In this document: piece after piece, positions 32,199-41,640 of the stretch
How positions within the stretch are numbered: the stretch's first letter is position 1
How the letters are laid out: every line of letters starts with the position of its first letter
Assembly: GCA_037968395.1 (NCBI GenBank)
Contig: JBBKVK010000278.1
Coordinates: 1 to 44,852, forward strand
Length of the DNA: 44,852 bases
From: JADKBO01 sp037968395
GTDB lineage: Bacteria > Bacteroidota > Bacteroidia > Chitinophagales > Saprospiraceae
Direction of reading: 5' to 3'
Position numbers and translations under genes: made by a program
Notes under the pieces: generated by a model
Databases searched by the model: none
Told to the model about the DNA's origin: nothing
The model's input: only the letters and a program-made list of their open reading frames with translations

Positions 32199-33250
32199 CA
32201 ACAATTTCCTTCGATATTATTTTCTGCGGAAACAGTAAACGGCATCGCGCCTCCACAGCCTTCAAATATTCCAAAATGAGTATCCCAGGTCCCATAAAAC
32301 TCAAAATAGTCCTTAAACCTTGTATCTGATAACATTTTGTAGGTGTTGCCACAAACAGGCATTACTTTACCTTTTTTAAACTCGTGGTGATCATCTAAAA
32401 TGAAAGTATTTTCTGTATAAGGAATGCCGCCCTTATATGCTACAGCTTGACCGTAATCTTCGCAGTCACTTTCAAGCCCATCAATTTTAAATAACCTATA
32501 GGTTACCGAAAAGAATTTAATGTCACCAGTGATTTCTTCTAGCTCTTTATTTTCTATAGTAATAGGATGGCTTTCTATAGTTCTTGGATCAGTAAAACCA
32601 GCAGTTTTAGCTGTTCTAAGAAAATCATTCCAATAAAGAGCTCCGCTTAGGCATTCACCCCAAAGTACTTGATTGTCTCTTAAGTCTTGTGGGATACGTC
32701 GATCACTATATACATCACTAAAGTACATTTCCCCACCAGGTTTAAGCAATTCAAATGCGTCTTTTAATACACTTTCTTTATCTTCTACTAAGTTAATTAC
32801 ACAATTAGATATGATAACGTCAATAGACCCTTTTGGGATGTCTAGAGCCGACAATTCATCTAAGTTACCTTTCAGGAAAGATACATTGCTTTTAGAATAT
32901 CCAAATCTCTCTTTGTGGTAATCTGTATGTCTTTGAGCCACATCTAACTGTTCTTGGGTCATATCAATACCGGTTACGTGACCAGACTCACCTACTAGCT
33001 GTGATGCTATATATACATCTCTGCCACTTCCACTTCCTAGATCTATGATCTTCAATCCAAGTAGTGCATCAGGAATTGTTAACCCGCATCCATAGTATTT
33101 TGAAATTACTTCATCATGTATAGAGCTCAAAGCTTTTTTGATATGCTTTGGAGGCTCTTCTAGAGTACAACAAGCGTTTGTCTTAAGATCTTCGGACTTT
33201 TGTAACTCTTTTCCGTAATACTCTTTTACGCTTTCGTGAACTTTGGTCAT
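32195..33250 (-). CDS. arsM: arsenite S-adenosylmethyltransferase
   Basis: A 351-residue ArsM. SAM motif I is DLGSGSGRD at about 70-78. Three cysteines match the family set: Cys55 in YYGCGL, Cys150 in ISNCVINL and Cys200 in WGECLSGALYW; the 50-residue gap between the last two equals that in characterised ArsM. Extra Cys pairs lie at 27-28 and at the very C-terminus (NCC), likely thiol sites for arsenic binding. The enzyme methylates arsenite to mono- and dimethyl forms, aiding volatilisation or detoxification. It lies 92 bases downstream of chrA on the same strand, so they may be one metal-resistance unit, but it also has its own dyad upstream. Confidence 0.9.
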   Translation of the reverse strand: MTKVHESVKEYYGKELQKSEDLKTNACCTLEEPPKHIKKALSSIHDEVISKYYGCGLTIPDALLGLKIIDLGSGSGRDVYIASQLVGESGHVTGIDMTQEQLDVAQRHTDYHKERFGYSKSNVSFLKGNLDELSALDIPKGSIDVIISNCVINLVEDKESVLKDAFELLKPGGEMYFSDVYSDRRIPQDLRDNQVLWGECLSGALYWNDFLRTAKTAGFTDPRTIESHPITIENKELEEITGDIKFFSVTYRLFKIDGLESDCEDYGQAVAYKGGIPYTENTFILDDHHEFKKGKVMPVCGNTYKMLSDTRFKDYFEFYGTWDTHFGIFEGCGGAMPFTVSAENNIEGNCC

Positions 33251-33276
33251 TTATAGTAATATTTATTGATTTTCAA

Positions 33277-33300
33277 ATAGATTCAAAATACTAAATCTAT
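33277..33300 (-). promoter_or_regulatory. dyad upstream of arsM, possible repressor operator
   Basis: ATAGATT (33277-33283) and AATCTAT (33294-33300) are perfect arms separated by 10 bases, 27 bases before the arsM start. ArsR/SmtB repressors bind AT-rich dyads of similar size. No arsR gene is in the window, so the binding protein is unassigned. Confidence 0.4.
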
Positions 33301-33342
33301 ATTAAAGTAAGATATATATACCTGTAACAAAAAAGATTTTAC

Positions 33343-34458
33343 TTAAGTTGTTAAAACGTAGAGTAAATATCCAAATAATGAGCCTCCTAGTACAACATAA
33401 GCACTATTTAGCTTTTTGAAGTAGAAAAGAGTAAAAATACTTATTATTGCTATTAAAATAGTTTTCCAATCTACAAGAGTATCTTTTCCCATATTAATAC
33501 ATACAACTATTATCACTGCCACTGCAGCAACATTTACTGCATCAAGAAAGGCAGATAATAGTGAAGATTTCCTAATTTTATAAACCATAGGATTTATTAA
33601 CCACACAAACAGAAATGAAGGTAGAAATATACCTAATGTAGCAAATACAGCTCCCCAAGCTCCTCCAAGTTGCCAACCAATAAATGTTGCTGTTGATAAA
33701 ACTGGTCCAGGAGTAATTTGCCCTACAGCTACCGCATCCATTAATTGCTGTCGAGACAATAGGCCTGTACTTACTAGCTCGGCGTCTAGAAAAGCAAATA
33801 ATACATAACCACCGCCATACAGTAATGACCCAACCTTTAAAAATGTGAGAAATATTTTTAGATTTTCATCATTAAGTGCTTGCCAGAACAAAGGAAACGC
33901 CAACATCGTTGCATTATTACCATAGATTTTATCTTTAAAAAGGTATATTAGGACTCCTATTAATCCACAACCAAACAACGCTGCAATCTCATTGACCCCA
34001 AGTAAACAAACAATTACTGTTATTATTCCAAGGGCTGCTAATTCATAGTTTTTGACGGCTTTAGCCCCTAACTTATAAGAGGCAGATAAAATAATTGCAA
34101 TAACAGCTGGTTTTATGCCATAAATGAATGGTTCTACTTGAGGCAATTGGCCATATTTTTGGTAAAGCCAAGCGATAAAGCATGTAATTAGGACTGCTGG
34201 AAAAATAAATAACCCTCCTGCCAGAAATAATCCTTTCCAGCCTCCTCTTTCGTAACCACAATGCATGGTCATTTCTGTTGAATTAGGGCCAGGAATCAAA
34301 TTAGTCACGCCAATTAAGTCTAAAAAATGCTGATGGTCCATCCATTTACGTTTACGGATAATCTCATCTTCCATCATCGCAATATGAGCGGCAGGTCCTC
34401 CAAATGCGATGCAACCTAACTTGAAGAAAACACTACTTATTTCTTTTAAATTACTCAT
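33343..34458 (-). CDS. chrA: chromate transporter
   Basis: A 371-residue inner-membrane protein of the CHR family. It has two related halves, each starting with the conserved pattern: FFKLGCIAFGGPAAHIAMMEDE with TNLIPGPNSTEMTMHCGYERGG in the first, and FLKVGSLLYGGGYVLFAFLDAE with VGQITPGPVLSTATFIGWQLGG in the second. Roughly ten to twelve helices are visible. The family exports chromate in an antiport or sulfate-like manner. I chose the ATG at 34458: a GTG at 34500 would add a basic leader outside the family and lies upstream of a likely -10 box at 34477-34484 whose transcript starts near 34470. It heads a probable unit with arsM. Confidence 0.9.
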   Translation of the reverse strand: MSNLKEISSVFFKLGCIAFGGPAAHIAMMEDEIIRKRKWMDHQHFLDLIGVTNLIPGPNSTEMTMHCGYERGGWKGLFLAGGLFIFPAVLITCFIAWLYQKYGQLPQVEPFIYGIKPAVIAIILSASYKLGAKAVKNYELAALGIITVIVCLLGVNEIAALFGCGLIGVLIYLFKDKIYGNNATMLAFPLFWQALNDENLKIFLTFLKVGSLLYGGGYVLFAFLDAELVSTGLLSRQQLMDAVAVGQITPGPVLSTATFIGWQLGGAWGAVFATLGIFLPSFLFVWLINPMVYKIRKSSLLSAFLDAVNVAAVAVIIVVCINMGKDTLVDWKTILIAIISIFTLFYFKKLNSAYVVLGGSLFGYLLYVLTT

Positions 34459-34476
34459 TTGTTTTGAAATTTTATA

Positions 34477-34484
34477 CAAAATTA
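34477..34484 (-). promoter_or_regulatory. -10 box of chrA
   Basis: On the minus strand this reads TAATTTTG (TAnnTTTG). Transcription would start about 12 bases before the ATG at 34458, supporting that start. A second dyad, AATAGG (34534-34539) and CCTATT (34548-34553), lies further upstream and could be an operator. Confidence 0.45.
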
Positions 34485-34720
34485 TTATTCTTCGCCGCAC
34501 TTACGAAACTATTTAGGCAGTTTTTTTAAATTCAATAGGAAGGGTTACCTATTTTATAATTTAGCTTCTTGTCACATAGAATAATAAGAAATGTGCTCTT
34601 GATAATAAATAGATTACTTTTCTAAAAATGATGGATATAAAAGACTCCAGCTCGAAATAAGTGATGTTAACTCACATTTAAGCTTACAAGGATATCAAAT
34701 TATGTCACCTTTGACAGATC

Positions 34721-34757
34721 GAAAAAACAACTATAGATAAATGATATGATCTATCTA
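34721..34757 (-). terminator. possible terminator of the T9SS protein gene
   Basis: On the minus strand, TAGATA (34757-34752) pairs with TATCTA (34739-34734), overlapping the stop codon, and a run of six T follows shortly. The stem is AT-rich and only six pairs, so it is a moderate candidate. Confidence 0.4.
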
Positions 34758-35891
34758 CTTTATCAACGATATTGCAGATGCACCTAAGTATTCATTTTCT
34801 TTGTAAAACTTTAATATATAGATGCCATTTGATTGATCAAAAAGCGATACATTGTTGATATTAACTTCACTGATATTTTTCACTAACAAGCCATTACTAT
34901 TGTAGACTTTTATACAATCAGGTATAGTCACAATGTCAATTGACTTTATTTTTACAATTCCATTTGTAGGATTAGGGAAAACTTTTATCTCATTTTGAAA
35001 GACATTATTAACAGCAGTAACTACATCACTACTCATCCTTCCTGAGGTAGTATTTATTGTCATGCCTGTGGTGTCCATGGAGCTGGTTTCTCTAAATTCA
35101 AGAACTGACTTTTTAGAACCATTCGTCATAAACTTATAGGTTAATACATTGTTGTTAAGGTCTCCTAATCCTCCTCCAATTATGGTTGTGACATCTATCC
35201 AAAGTACTTGTCCAAAAAATGCTAATCCAGCTTCAATCTTTGTGGCAGTAGAATCCAATTGTTCTACTTTTAGCACTTCAAAATCTTGTCCAAATAGATT
35301 AAGCTTACCCCAAGCAGTAGCTTCTTCACTTCTCAATACTTTAGTTACTATCCTGATTGAATCAAGCGTAGCTCCTGGAAGTGGAATTGGAATGGTATCT
35401 AATCCGGGGATAAGATCACTGTCAAATTGTAGTCTAAACTCAAATGCATCATTGTACTTGTCTTTATAGGTGAATGGGGTAGTTCGATATGTAAAAGGTT
35501 CCATAAAGTCTGCTGACGCATCTACATCAAATCCAGAAAAGTTACCAATAGAAAGACCTATAACCTCTATGTTGTTTTCTGATCTTATTGCAGCTGCATC
35601 AAATCCATTAATATTAATCAATATATTTGCAGTTGGAAAAGAGTCCGCCAGTTCTGTTTTTTTTATATCCTCAAAACGCTCAGTATCATTTGCTCCGAAA
35701 CTAAACGAATCATATGTCCAAATAAGATTTTCACCTTTATCTTTAAATGAACTATTACCTTGATAGTTGAAAAATAACCTATATTCTAGCTCATCACCAA
35801 TATCAGGCAAAGTTGTTTTATCAATAGTAATTTGACCATTGAGTGCAATGCAACTTATAATAAGGATAAATAGAAATATAACTTGTTTCAT
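34755..35891 (-). CDS. secreted protein with T9SS type A sorting domain
   Basis: A 378-residue secreted protein. Signal peptide about 1-19 (VIFLFILIISCIALNGQ). Residues 20-290 are a beta-rich domain with no motif I recognise; it contains a WTYDSFSFG strand pair, GFDVDASADF and LNLFGQDFEVLKVEQLDS. From about 300 a type A sorting domain follows (EIKVFPNPTNGIVKIKSI, then GIYILKFY), so the protein goes through the Por system to the surface or medium. No catalytic signature is visible. It is transcribed alone: the flanking regions are gene-free, and a -10 box (TACTTTTG on the minus strand, 35912-35919) lies about 20 bases before the start. Confidence 0.8.
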   Translation of the reverse strand: MKQVIFLFILIISCIALNGQITIDKTTLPDIGDELEYRLFFNYQGNSSFKDKGENLIWTYDSFSFGANDTERFEDIKKTELADSFPTANILININGFDAAAIRSENNIEVIGLSIGNFSGFDVDASADFMEPFTYRTTPFTYKDKYNDAFEFRLQFDSDLIPGLDTIPIPLPGATLDSIRIVTKVLRSEEATAWGKLNLFGQDFEVLKVEQLDSTATKIEAGLAFFGQVLWIDVTTIIGGGLGDLNNNVLTYKFMTNGSKKSVLEFRETSSMDTTGMTINTTSGRMSSDVVTAVNNVFQNEIKVFPNPTNGIVKIKSIDIVTIPDCIKVYNSNGLLVKNISEVNINNVSLFDQSNGIYILKFYKENEYLGASAISLIK

Positions 35892-35911
35892 GATACGATC
35901 TTTATTTAAAT

Positions 35912-35919
35912 CAAAAGTA
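35912..35919 (-). promoter_or_regulatory. -10 box of the T9SS protein gene
   Basis: Reads TACTTTTG on the minus strand, 20 bases before the ATG at 35891. No well-spaced TTG is seen. The 225-base gap up to 36116 otherwise holds nothing recognisable. Confidence 0.45.
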
Positions 35920-36116
35920 CTAAATTTTAATCATTAGGTGTATCTACAGATTTTAATATCATGAGCTGTAAGACATTTTAAATATAGATTAAAGTGTAAA
36001 ATCAATTCTATATAAAAGTCTGGGTTGATAAATATTTAAAATTTAATATAAGTAAGCAATTACTATAATAATAGATTAAAATGTTACTTACCAATACCAG
36101 AATATAAAAGCCTCGA

Positions 36117-36923
36117 TTAATATAGATTTTTATGATCCATCACCCCCATACCAAATAATGCATAATCATATTTCACAGGATCTAGCGGATCCAAGCTTTT
36201 TAAGTAGGAGGTTAGTTCCTCCACAGCCAACCAATCTTTTTGTTTTCTTTTTAATATTCCTAAACTTTTTGATACTCTTTCTACATGAACATCATACGGG
36301 ATCATCAGTTCAGAAGGTTTGATTCTTTTCCAAAGATTGAAGTCAATACCTTCTATATCAGTTCTAACCATCCACCTTAAGAACATATTTAATCTTTTAC
36401 ACGTAGATTTTCTTTCTGGAGTAGCTATATGCTTTTTGGTACGATCGAGGAAGTAAGTTAGGGAGAAAAAATAATTATGAAAATTTATCAATTTTTCCTT
36501 AATTGGTGCAGTCTTATTATTGGTTATTGGCATTAAAAATGCATCTTCGAGTGATTCGAAATTGGAGTAATGATGTCTTAAGAATTCAATAAAATATAAA
36601 GTGTCAGAACTATTAAATGTTCGGTGAACAAAGCCATCAAACCTTTTTAAATCTTTGTCTTTGTGATTCATTATAAAGTCGTACGGAGCATTGTCCATTA
36701 AATTGAACAAAGTTTTGGACTTATTTATAATAGTTGCTCTTTGTCCCCAAGAAAACATTGCTGTCCAAAATGCTGTAATTTCTACATCCTGAAGTCTTTT
36801 ATAACTCTTAGGAATAGAAATTGGGTCACTCTCGATGAATGTTGTAGTTGCGTAAAGTGCATACTTTTCTTCTAAAAGGTCTTTTATATATTGCGAAGAT
36901 CTCATAGAAGAAAAGTTATTCAC
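36117..36923 (-). CDS. TIGR02757 (DUF2400) family protein
   Basis: A 268-residue cytoplasmic protein. The signature parts are DVEITAFWTAMFSWGQR near residue 50, FLRWMVRTDIEGIDFNLWKRI and IPYDVHVERVSKSLGI in the middle, and LDPLDPVKYDYALFGMGV at the end. The arrangement of helices and the late IPxDxHxxR segment recall helix-hairpin-helix DNA glycosylases, but the family has no proven activity. It begins six bases after the infB stop, so it is the last gene of the rimP-nusA-infB operon. A start six codons in (MRSSQY, 36905) is also possible. No terminator was found just after it. Confidence 0.85.
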   Translation of the reverse strand: MNNFSSMRSSQYIKDLLEEKYALYATTTFIESDPISIPKSYKRLQDVEITAFWTAMFSWGQRATIINKSKTLFNLMDNAPYDFIMNHKDKDLKRFDGFVHRTFNSSDTLYFIEFLRHHYSNFESLEDAFLMPITNNKTAPIKEKLINFHNYFFSLTYFLDRTKKHIATPERKSTCKRLNMFLRWMVRTDIEGIDFNLWKRIKPSELMIPYDVHVERVSKSLGILKRKQKDWLAVEELTSYLKSLDPLDPVKYDYALFGMGVMDHKNLY

Positions 36924-36929
36924 TTGGTA

Positions 36930-39812
36930 TTAAAGACTTTGCTTAATTTCGATAATTTCGTAAGATTCAATAACATCTCCGATTCTGATGTCATTATAAT
37001 TCTTAATGGACATACCACACTCCATTTGGTTTTTAACCTCTTTGGCATCATCTTTAAACCTCTTAAGAGAACTTAACTCACCATGAGCCCCCTCTTTAAT
37101 AGGATAGACAACGATACCATCTCTAATTAACCTAATATGGCTGTTTCTAAGAATTTTACCTTCAGTTACAAAACATCCAGCAATTGTACCAATCTTACTA
37201 ATTTTAAATGTTTCTCTAACTTCTGCTGTACCCAAGATTTTCTCCTCTTTAGTAGGTTCAAGCATGCCTTCCATAGCAAGTTTGACCTCTTCGATCGCTT
37301 CGTATATGATAGAATATGTCTTGATTTGAACACCTTCTTTTTCAGCTAAGGTTCTTGCCCCACTTGAAGGTCTAACTTGGAATCCAATAATGATAGCGTC
37401 TGAAGCTGAAGCTAACAATACATCAGATTCAGCTATCTGACCAACAGCCTTATGAATTACATTAACTTGTATAGTTTCTACAGAAAGTTTAATTAATGAA
37501 TCACTCAATGCTTCGATAGATCCATCCACATCACCTTTCACAATTAGGTTTAATTCTTTAAATGTACCAAGAGCTAATCTTCTTCCGATCTCATCTAAAC
37601 TAATACGTTTAGAAGCTCTAGACGTTTGTTCTCTTTCGATTTGAGCTCTTTTAGTTGCAATTGATCTAGCATTTTGTTCAGACTCAGTAACTTTAAGTAC
37701 TTCCCCTGCTTGAGGAGCTCCACTTAGTCCTAGTACCATCACTGGGGTTGAAGGGCCTGCTGTTTTAATTCTCTTGCCCTTATCATTTTCCATGGCTTTT
37801 ACCTTACCACTATGTGCACCTGCTACGATAGGGTCACCAATTTTAAGAGTACCTTTTTGGACTAAAATTTTTGTAATGTAACCTTTTCCCTTATCTAAAG
37901 AAGCTTCTACAACTGTACCAACTGCAAGTCTATTTGGATTAGCTCTCAAATCTAATAATTCTGCTTCGTAAGCAATTTTTTCTAATAACAGATCTATATT
38001 AAGACCTGTTTTAGCTGATATATCCTGCGATTGGATTTTTCCTCCCCATTCTTCGACTAAAAGATTCATTCCTGCTAATTCTTGCTTTATTCTAGTAGAA
38101 TCAGAGCCATCTTTATCAATCTTATTGATTGCAAATATGATAGGTACACCAGCTGCTTGAGCATGAGAAATTGCTTCTTTAGTTTGTGGCATTATCCTGT
38201 CATCTGCGGCAATTATTACCACAACAATATCCGTAACTTTAGCACCCCTAGCTCTCATGGCTGTAAAAGCCTCGTGACCTGGTGTATCAAGGAAAGTAAT
38301 TTTTTTATCTTTTACTGCCACCTCATAAGCTCCAATATGCTGCGTAATACCTCCTGCTTCTCCACTTGCAACATTTGCATTTCGGATATAATCCAGTAAT
38401 GACGTTTTTCCGTGATCGACATGACCCATTACCGTAACAATAGGGCCTCTAGGCTCTAAGTCTTTAGGATCGTCGATGATGTCTAAGTCTTCTTCTACCG
38501 AATCCTCAGCATTGATAAATTCGATTTCGAAGCCAAATTCACTAGCTAATAATTCTATAACCTCGGCATCTAATCTTTGGTTAATAGAAACAATAACTCC
38601 AAGATTCATACATGTAGTGATCACTTCTGTAACACCTACATTCATAAGGCTGGCAAGCTCAGTTACCGATACAAACTCAGTTAACTTTAATTTGCCTTCT
38701 TCTACTGCTCTTTCTAAATCCTCAATTTCTTGCTTTTCTCTTTTAACCTCTCGACTATCTCTTCTTATTTTTTGACGTTTGCTCTTACCACCGCTCATAC
38801 GAGCCATAGTAGCCTTGATTTGATCTTCAATATCTTTTTTAGAAACTTCTTTTAAGTCATCATCTTTTTTACCTTTTGCACCTGGACGACCTCTAAATGG
38901 CCGAGCTCCTGGTTTCGCTTTTATTGTACTTCCAACTTCATCAACACTGACTTTTTTCCTTTTCCTTTTTCGCTTATTAGCGTCATTGGTATTGCTATTT
39001 CCTGATCCTGCAGCAGAACCTTGTGTTTTACCGCCAGATTTTTTGTCTTTTTCTTTCTTTTTTGTAGAACTAAACTTACTAGTATCTATTTTCCCTAATA
39101 TTTTAAGACCTGATAACTGGGGTGTTACTGCTCTAAATTCTTCAGGTGTATCACTTGATTTATCAGCATCCGCTTTTTTTGCTTCTGTAGGCTTCGCTAC
39201 TTCTTTAGGAGCATTACCTTCAAGACTTTTATCTTTGATGGCAGCCTTAGGAGCATTAGTCTGTATAGGTTTTTCCTCTATAACGGCAGGCTTTTCTTCT
39301 TTTTGAATTGGTTTATCTAAAGGCTTTTCTTCAACTTTAGGTTCTCTCTTAGGTGGATCTAAATTGATCTTACCAAGAACTTTTAGACCAGGAGCTTCTG
39401 CTTTAGCTCTAATCACATCATCTGAAGGAGCCGCAGTTTCTTTGACAGGCTCGATTTCAGGTGTTTTAGGAGTATCAGGTGTTGTTTCAGCTTCAACAAC
39501 GTTAGGCTCTTCTTTTACTGGCGTTTCAATTGGCTTTTCTTCTACAGGCTCTACAACCTTTTTAACAGGCAGTGTAAATACAGGCTTTGTAGGCAATTCT
39601 TTTTTGAAACTTGTGCCTATTTGCAACTTATCTGCTTTCTCTTTAACTTCAGCAGAAACTTTGAACTCTTGACTTAAGTCCTGATACATATCATCAGAAA
39701 CTTTAGCATTGGGTTTGTTCTCCAATGAAAATCCCTTGGAAGTAAGAAAATCTACTATGGTAGAAGTTGCTACGTTAAATTCCTTTGCTATTTTAAATAA
39801 TATACCCGACAT
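36930..39812 (-). CDS. infB: translation initiation factor IF-2
   Basis: A 960-residue GTPase that places initiator tRNA on the 30S subunit. The N-terminal IF2 helical domain (MSGILFKIAKEFNVATSTIVDFL) is followed by a long, low-complexity stretch rich in Lys, Glu, Pro and Ala (about 60-330) that includes two near-repeats of LKVLGKINLD and LKILGKIDTS. A second IF2_N-like segment comes after a basic region. The G domain has GHVDHGKT beginning at 463, DTPGHEAF and NKID. Domains II-IV follow, ending NDIRIGDVIESYEI. The unusual length lies in the linker, typical of Bacteroidota. It lies 60 bases after nusA. Confidence 0.97.
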   Translation of the reverse strand: MSGILFKIAKEFNVATSTIVDFLTSKGFSLENKPNAKVSDDMYQDLSQEFKVSAEVKEKADKLQIGTSFKKELPTKPVFTLPVKKVVEPVEEKPIETPVKEEPNVVEAETTPDTPKTPEIEPVKETAAPSDDVIRAKAEAPGLKVLGKINLDPPKREPKVEEKPLDKPIQKEEKPAVIEEKPIQTNAPKAAIKDKSLEGNAPKEVAKPTEAKKADADKSSDTPEEFRAVTPQLSGLKILGKIDTSKFSSTKKKEKDKKSGGKTQGSAAGSGNSNTNDANKRKRKRKKVSVDEVGSTIKAKPGARPFRGRPGAKGKKDDDLKEVSKKDIEDQIKATMARMSGGKSKRQKIRRDSREVKREKQEIEDLERAVEEGKLKLTEFVSVTELASLMNVGVTEVITTCMNLGVIVSINQRLDAEVIELLASEFGFEIEFINAEDSVEEDLDIIDDPKDLEPRGPIVTVMGHVDHGKTSLLDYIRNANVASGEAGGITQHIGAYEVAVKDKKITFLDTPGHEAFTAMRARGAKVTDIVVVIIAADDRIMPQTKEAISHAQAAGVPIIFAINKIDKDGSDSTRIKQELAGMNLLVEEWGGKIQSQDISAKTGLNIDLLLEKIAYEAELLDLRANPNRLAVGTVVEASLDKGKGYITKILVQKGTLKIGDPIVAGAHSGKVKAMENDKGKRIKTAGPSTPVMVLGLSGAPQAGEVLKVTESEQNARSIATKRAQIEREQTSRASKRISLDEIGRRLALGTFKELNLIVKGDVDGSIEALSDSLIKLSVETIQVNVIHKAVGQIAESDVLLASASDAIIIGFQVRPSSGARTLAEKEGVQIKTYSIIYEAIEEVKLAMEGMLEPTKEEKILGTAEVRETFKISKIGTIAGCFVTEGKILRNSHIRLIRDGIVVYPIKEGAHGELSSLKRFKDDAKEVKNQMECGMSIKNYNDIRIGDVIESYEIIEIKQSL

Positions 39813-39872
39813 CTAATGGTTTTATTCCTAAAAGTTTAATTATAATTAATTTTCTCTGAGCAATCTTGAAAA

Positions 39873-41105
39873 TTAATCCTTAAACTCTTCTTCTAATATT
39901 TTAAGTACAGCATCAATCGTTTCTTCTTCTAGATCGGTTCTTCTAAGTAATTCATCTTTGCTTAGCTTAAGTACACTCCTAGCTGTATCACAACCAATGT
40001 TCTTAAGTGCTGCTAAGACCCAATCTTCGATTTCATCTGCAAATTCTTCTAAATCTACATCATCGATTTCTTCGTCTGTGTCTCTAAAGACATCGATTTC
40101 GTATCCTGTTAATCTGCTCGCTAATTTTATATTACTTCCGCCTTTTCCAATAGCTAAAGATACTTGATCAGCCTTTAAAAATACAGATGCTTTTTTATTC
40201 TCATCATCCAATTCAATTGATACTACCTTTGCAGGAGTAAGTGATCTTTGGATGTATAATGATATATTGGTAGTATAATTAACTATATCAATATTTTCAT
40301 TTTTTAATTCTCTAACGATGCCATGGATTCTGCTACCTTTCATTCCGACACAAGCTCCTACTGGATCTATCCTGTCATCATAAGACTCTACAGCTACTTT
40401 AGCTCTTTCACCAGGCATTCGGACAATTCTCTTTACTGTGATTAGTCCATCTTCTATCTCTGGCACCTCTTGCTCCATTAATTTCTCTAAAAATAAGCTA
40501 TCAGTTCTAGAGATTATAATTTGAGGAGCGTTATTTCTCATTTCAACTTTTTTAATGACACCTCTTACCATGTCACCTTTTCTAAAAAAGTCACCTTTAA
40601 TCATCTCTTGTCTAGGAAGTAACAGTTCATTTCCTGTTGCATCATCAATGATTAGTAAGTCTTTCTTTAAGATTTGACCAACTTCTCCAACAGCGATTTC
40701 TCCCACTCTCTCCATGTACTTCTTGTAGATGTCATCTTTTTCTAGATCCATGATTCTAGAGATAAGTGTTTGTCTTGCAGCCATTATTGATCTTCGGCCA
40801 AACTCTTCAAGAGTTAATTGCTCAAAACATTCATCAGCAACTTCATAGTCAGAGTCAATTGCTTTCGCTTCGGTATATGATACCTGACCCATCTCGTCTG
40901 TGACTTCCCCATCTGCAACAATCTGTCTGATTCTCCACATTTCAAGGTCACCATTCTGAGTGTTTACAATAACATCAAAGTTATCATCAGAACCATATTT
41001 CTTCTTGATCAATGTACGGAATACATCTTCCAAGACACGAACCATGGTAGGTCTGTCTATGTTTTTACCGGCTTTGAATTCCGAAAATGATTCTATTAAA
41101 TTCAT
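39873..41105 (-). CDS. nusA: transcription termination/antitermination factor NusA
   Basis: A 410-residue RNA polymerase-binding factor. The N-terminal domain (about 1-130) is followed by an S1 domain (GEVGQILKKDLLIIDD to MVRGVIKKVEMRNN), KH1 and KH2 with GACVGMKGSRIHGIVREL and LAIGKGGSNIKLASRL, each with the GxxG loop. A short C-terminal helical segment (VLKLSKDELLRRTDLEEETI) takes the place of the paired acidic repeats of E. coli NusA, so the protein is about 85 residues shorter, as is usual in this phylum. Its start overlaps the rimP stop by four bases. NusA affects termination at hairpins, so the hairpin in this operon's own leader may be a target. Confidence 0.96.
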   Translation of the reverse strand: MNLIESFSEFKAGKNIDRPTMVRVLEDVFRTLIKKKYGSDDNFDVIVNTQNGDLEMWRIRQIVADGEVTDEMGQVSYTEAKAIDSDYEVADECFEQLTLEEFGRRSIMAARQTLISRIMDLEKDDIYKKYMERVGEIAVGEVGQILKKDLLIIDDATGNELLLPRQEMIKGDFFRKGDMVRGVIKKVEMRNNAPQIIISRTDSLFLEKLMEQEVPEIEDGLITVKRIVRMPGERAKVAVESYDDRIDPVGACVGMKGSRIHGIVRELKNENIDIVNYTTNISLYIQRSLTPAKVVSIELDDENKKASVFLKADQVSLAIGKGGSNIKLASRLTGYEIDVFRDTDEEIDDVDLEEFADEIEDWVLAALKNIGCDTARSVLKLSKDELLRRTDLEEETIDAVLKILEEEFKD

Positions 41106-41575
41106 TTCTTAAAACTTATTTTTATTTTAGCACTAGCGATATCAATATAGGCTAATTCTTTTAATATTATTTCTATTCTCTTCTTCTTACCTTCCTTAAT
41201 TGTCTCTTCATATTGGACAGTAATTTTTTCTTGGTCAGCAGATTTTAATTCTCCAACAGTCTTAGTATCGTCGTGTTTCACCTCTATACCTCTGCCAATA
41301 TTTTTTATATATTGTCTAGGCATAACTAGAGGAGTACCTACACCTGCCGAAGAGACTTCTAAAGTATATGCTTCTCCATATTCCTTTGTCTCATCAAGTA
41401 TTGCTTCTATCACTCTACTTACTTTCCTGCAAATCGCAAAACTAATACCATCATCACTGTCTAAGAATACTTCTACTCTGTTGCCAGTTATTCTGTCTGA
41501 AACATAAAAACATTCTTTAAGCCCTTCTGCCTCAAAATACTCTTCAACTATGCTCTGTAATGTTTTGTTTTTCAA
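41102..41575 (-). CDS. rimP: ribosome maturation factor RimP
   Basis: A 157-residue factor for 30S assembly. The N-terminal alpha/beta half contains VEVFLDSDDGISFAICRKVSRVIEAIL and YTLEVSSAGVGTPL, the latter being the conserved motif with the usual Pro-Gly reduced to Ala-Gly. The C-terminal SH3-like half follows (GRGIEVKHDDTKTVGELKSAD). It is the first gene of the rimP-nusA-infB operon, coupled to nusA through an ATGA overlap. The promoter at 41641-41671 and a 60-base leader with a terminator-like hairpin precede it. Confidence 0.92.
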   Translation of the reverse strand: MKNKTLQSIVEEYFEAEGLKECFYVSDRITGNRVEVFLDSDDGISFAICRKVSRVIEAILDETKEYGEAYTLEVSSAGVGTPLVMPRQYIKNIGRGIEVKHDDTKTVGELKSADQEKITVQYEETIKEGKKKRIEIILKELAYIDIASAKIKISFKK

Positions 41576-41597
41576 TTAATTATATTTATTTAAAATT

Positions 41598-41620
41598 AAA
41601 AAAGGGAACTATCAGTCCCC
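41598..41620 (-). terminator. terminator-like hairpin in the rimP-nusA-infB leader
   Basis: On the minus strand GGGGACT and AGTTCCC form a seven-pair stem (one G-T pair) with a three-base loop, followed directly by six T. It sits between the promoter (41641-41671) and the rimP start at 41575. No minus-strand gene lies upstream that it could serve as an ordinary terminator, and the plus-strand reading lacks a T tract. It is thus a candidate attenuator. Confidence 0.6.
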
Positions 41621-41640
41621 TCTTCGCTTCAAATCTGCTG

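Noticed and set aside
36930..39812. Several long plus-strand frames opposite infB
   Set aside because: They are shadows of the biased Lys/Glu/Pro codons of infB. Their translations are Ser/Leu-rich and match no family.
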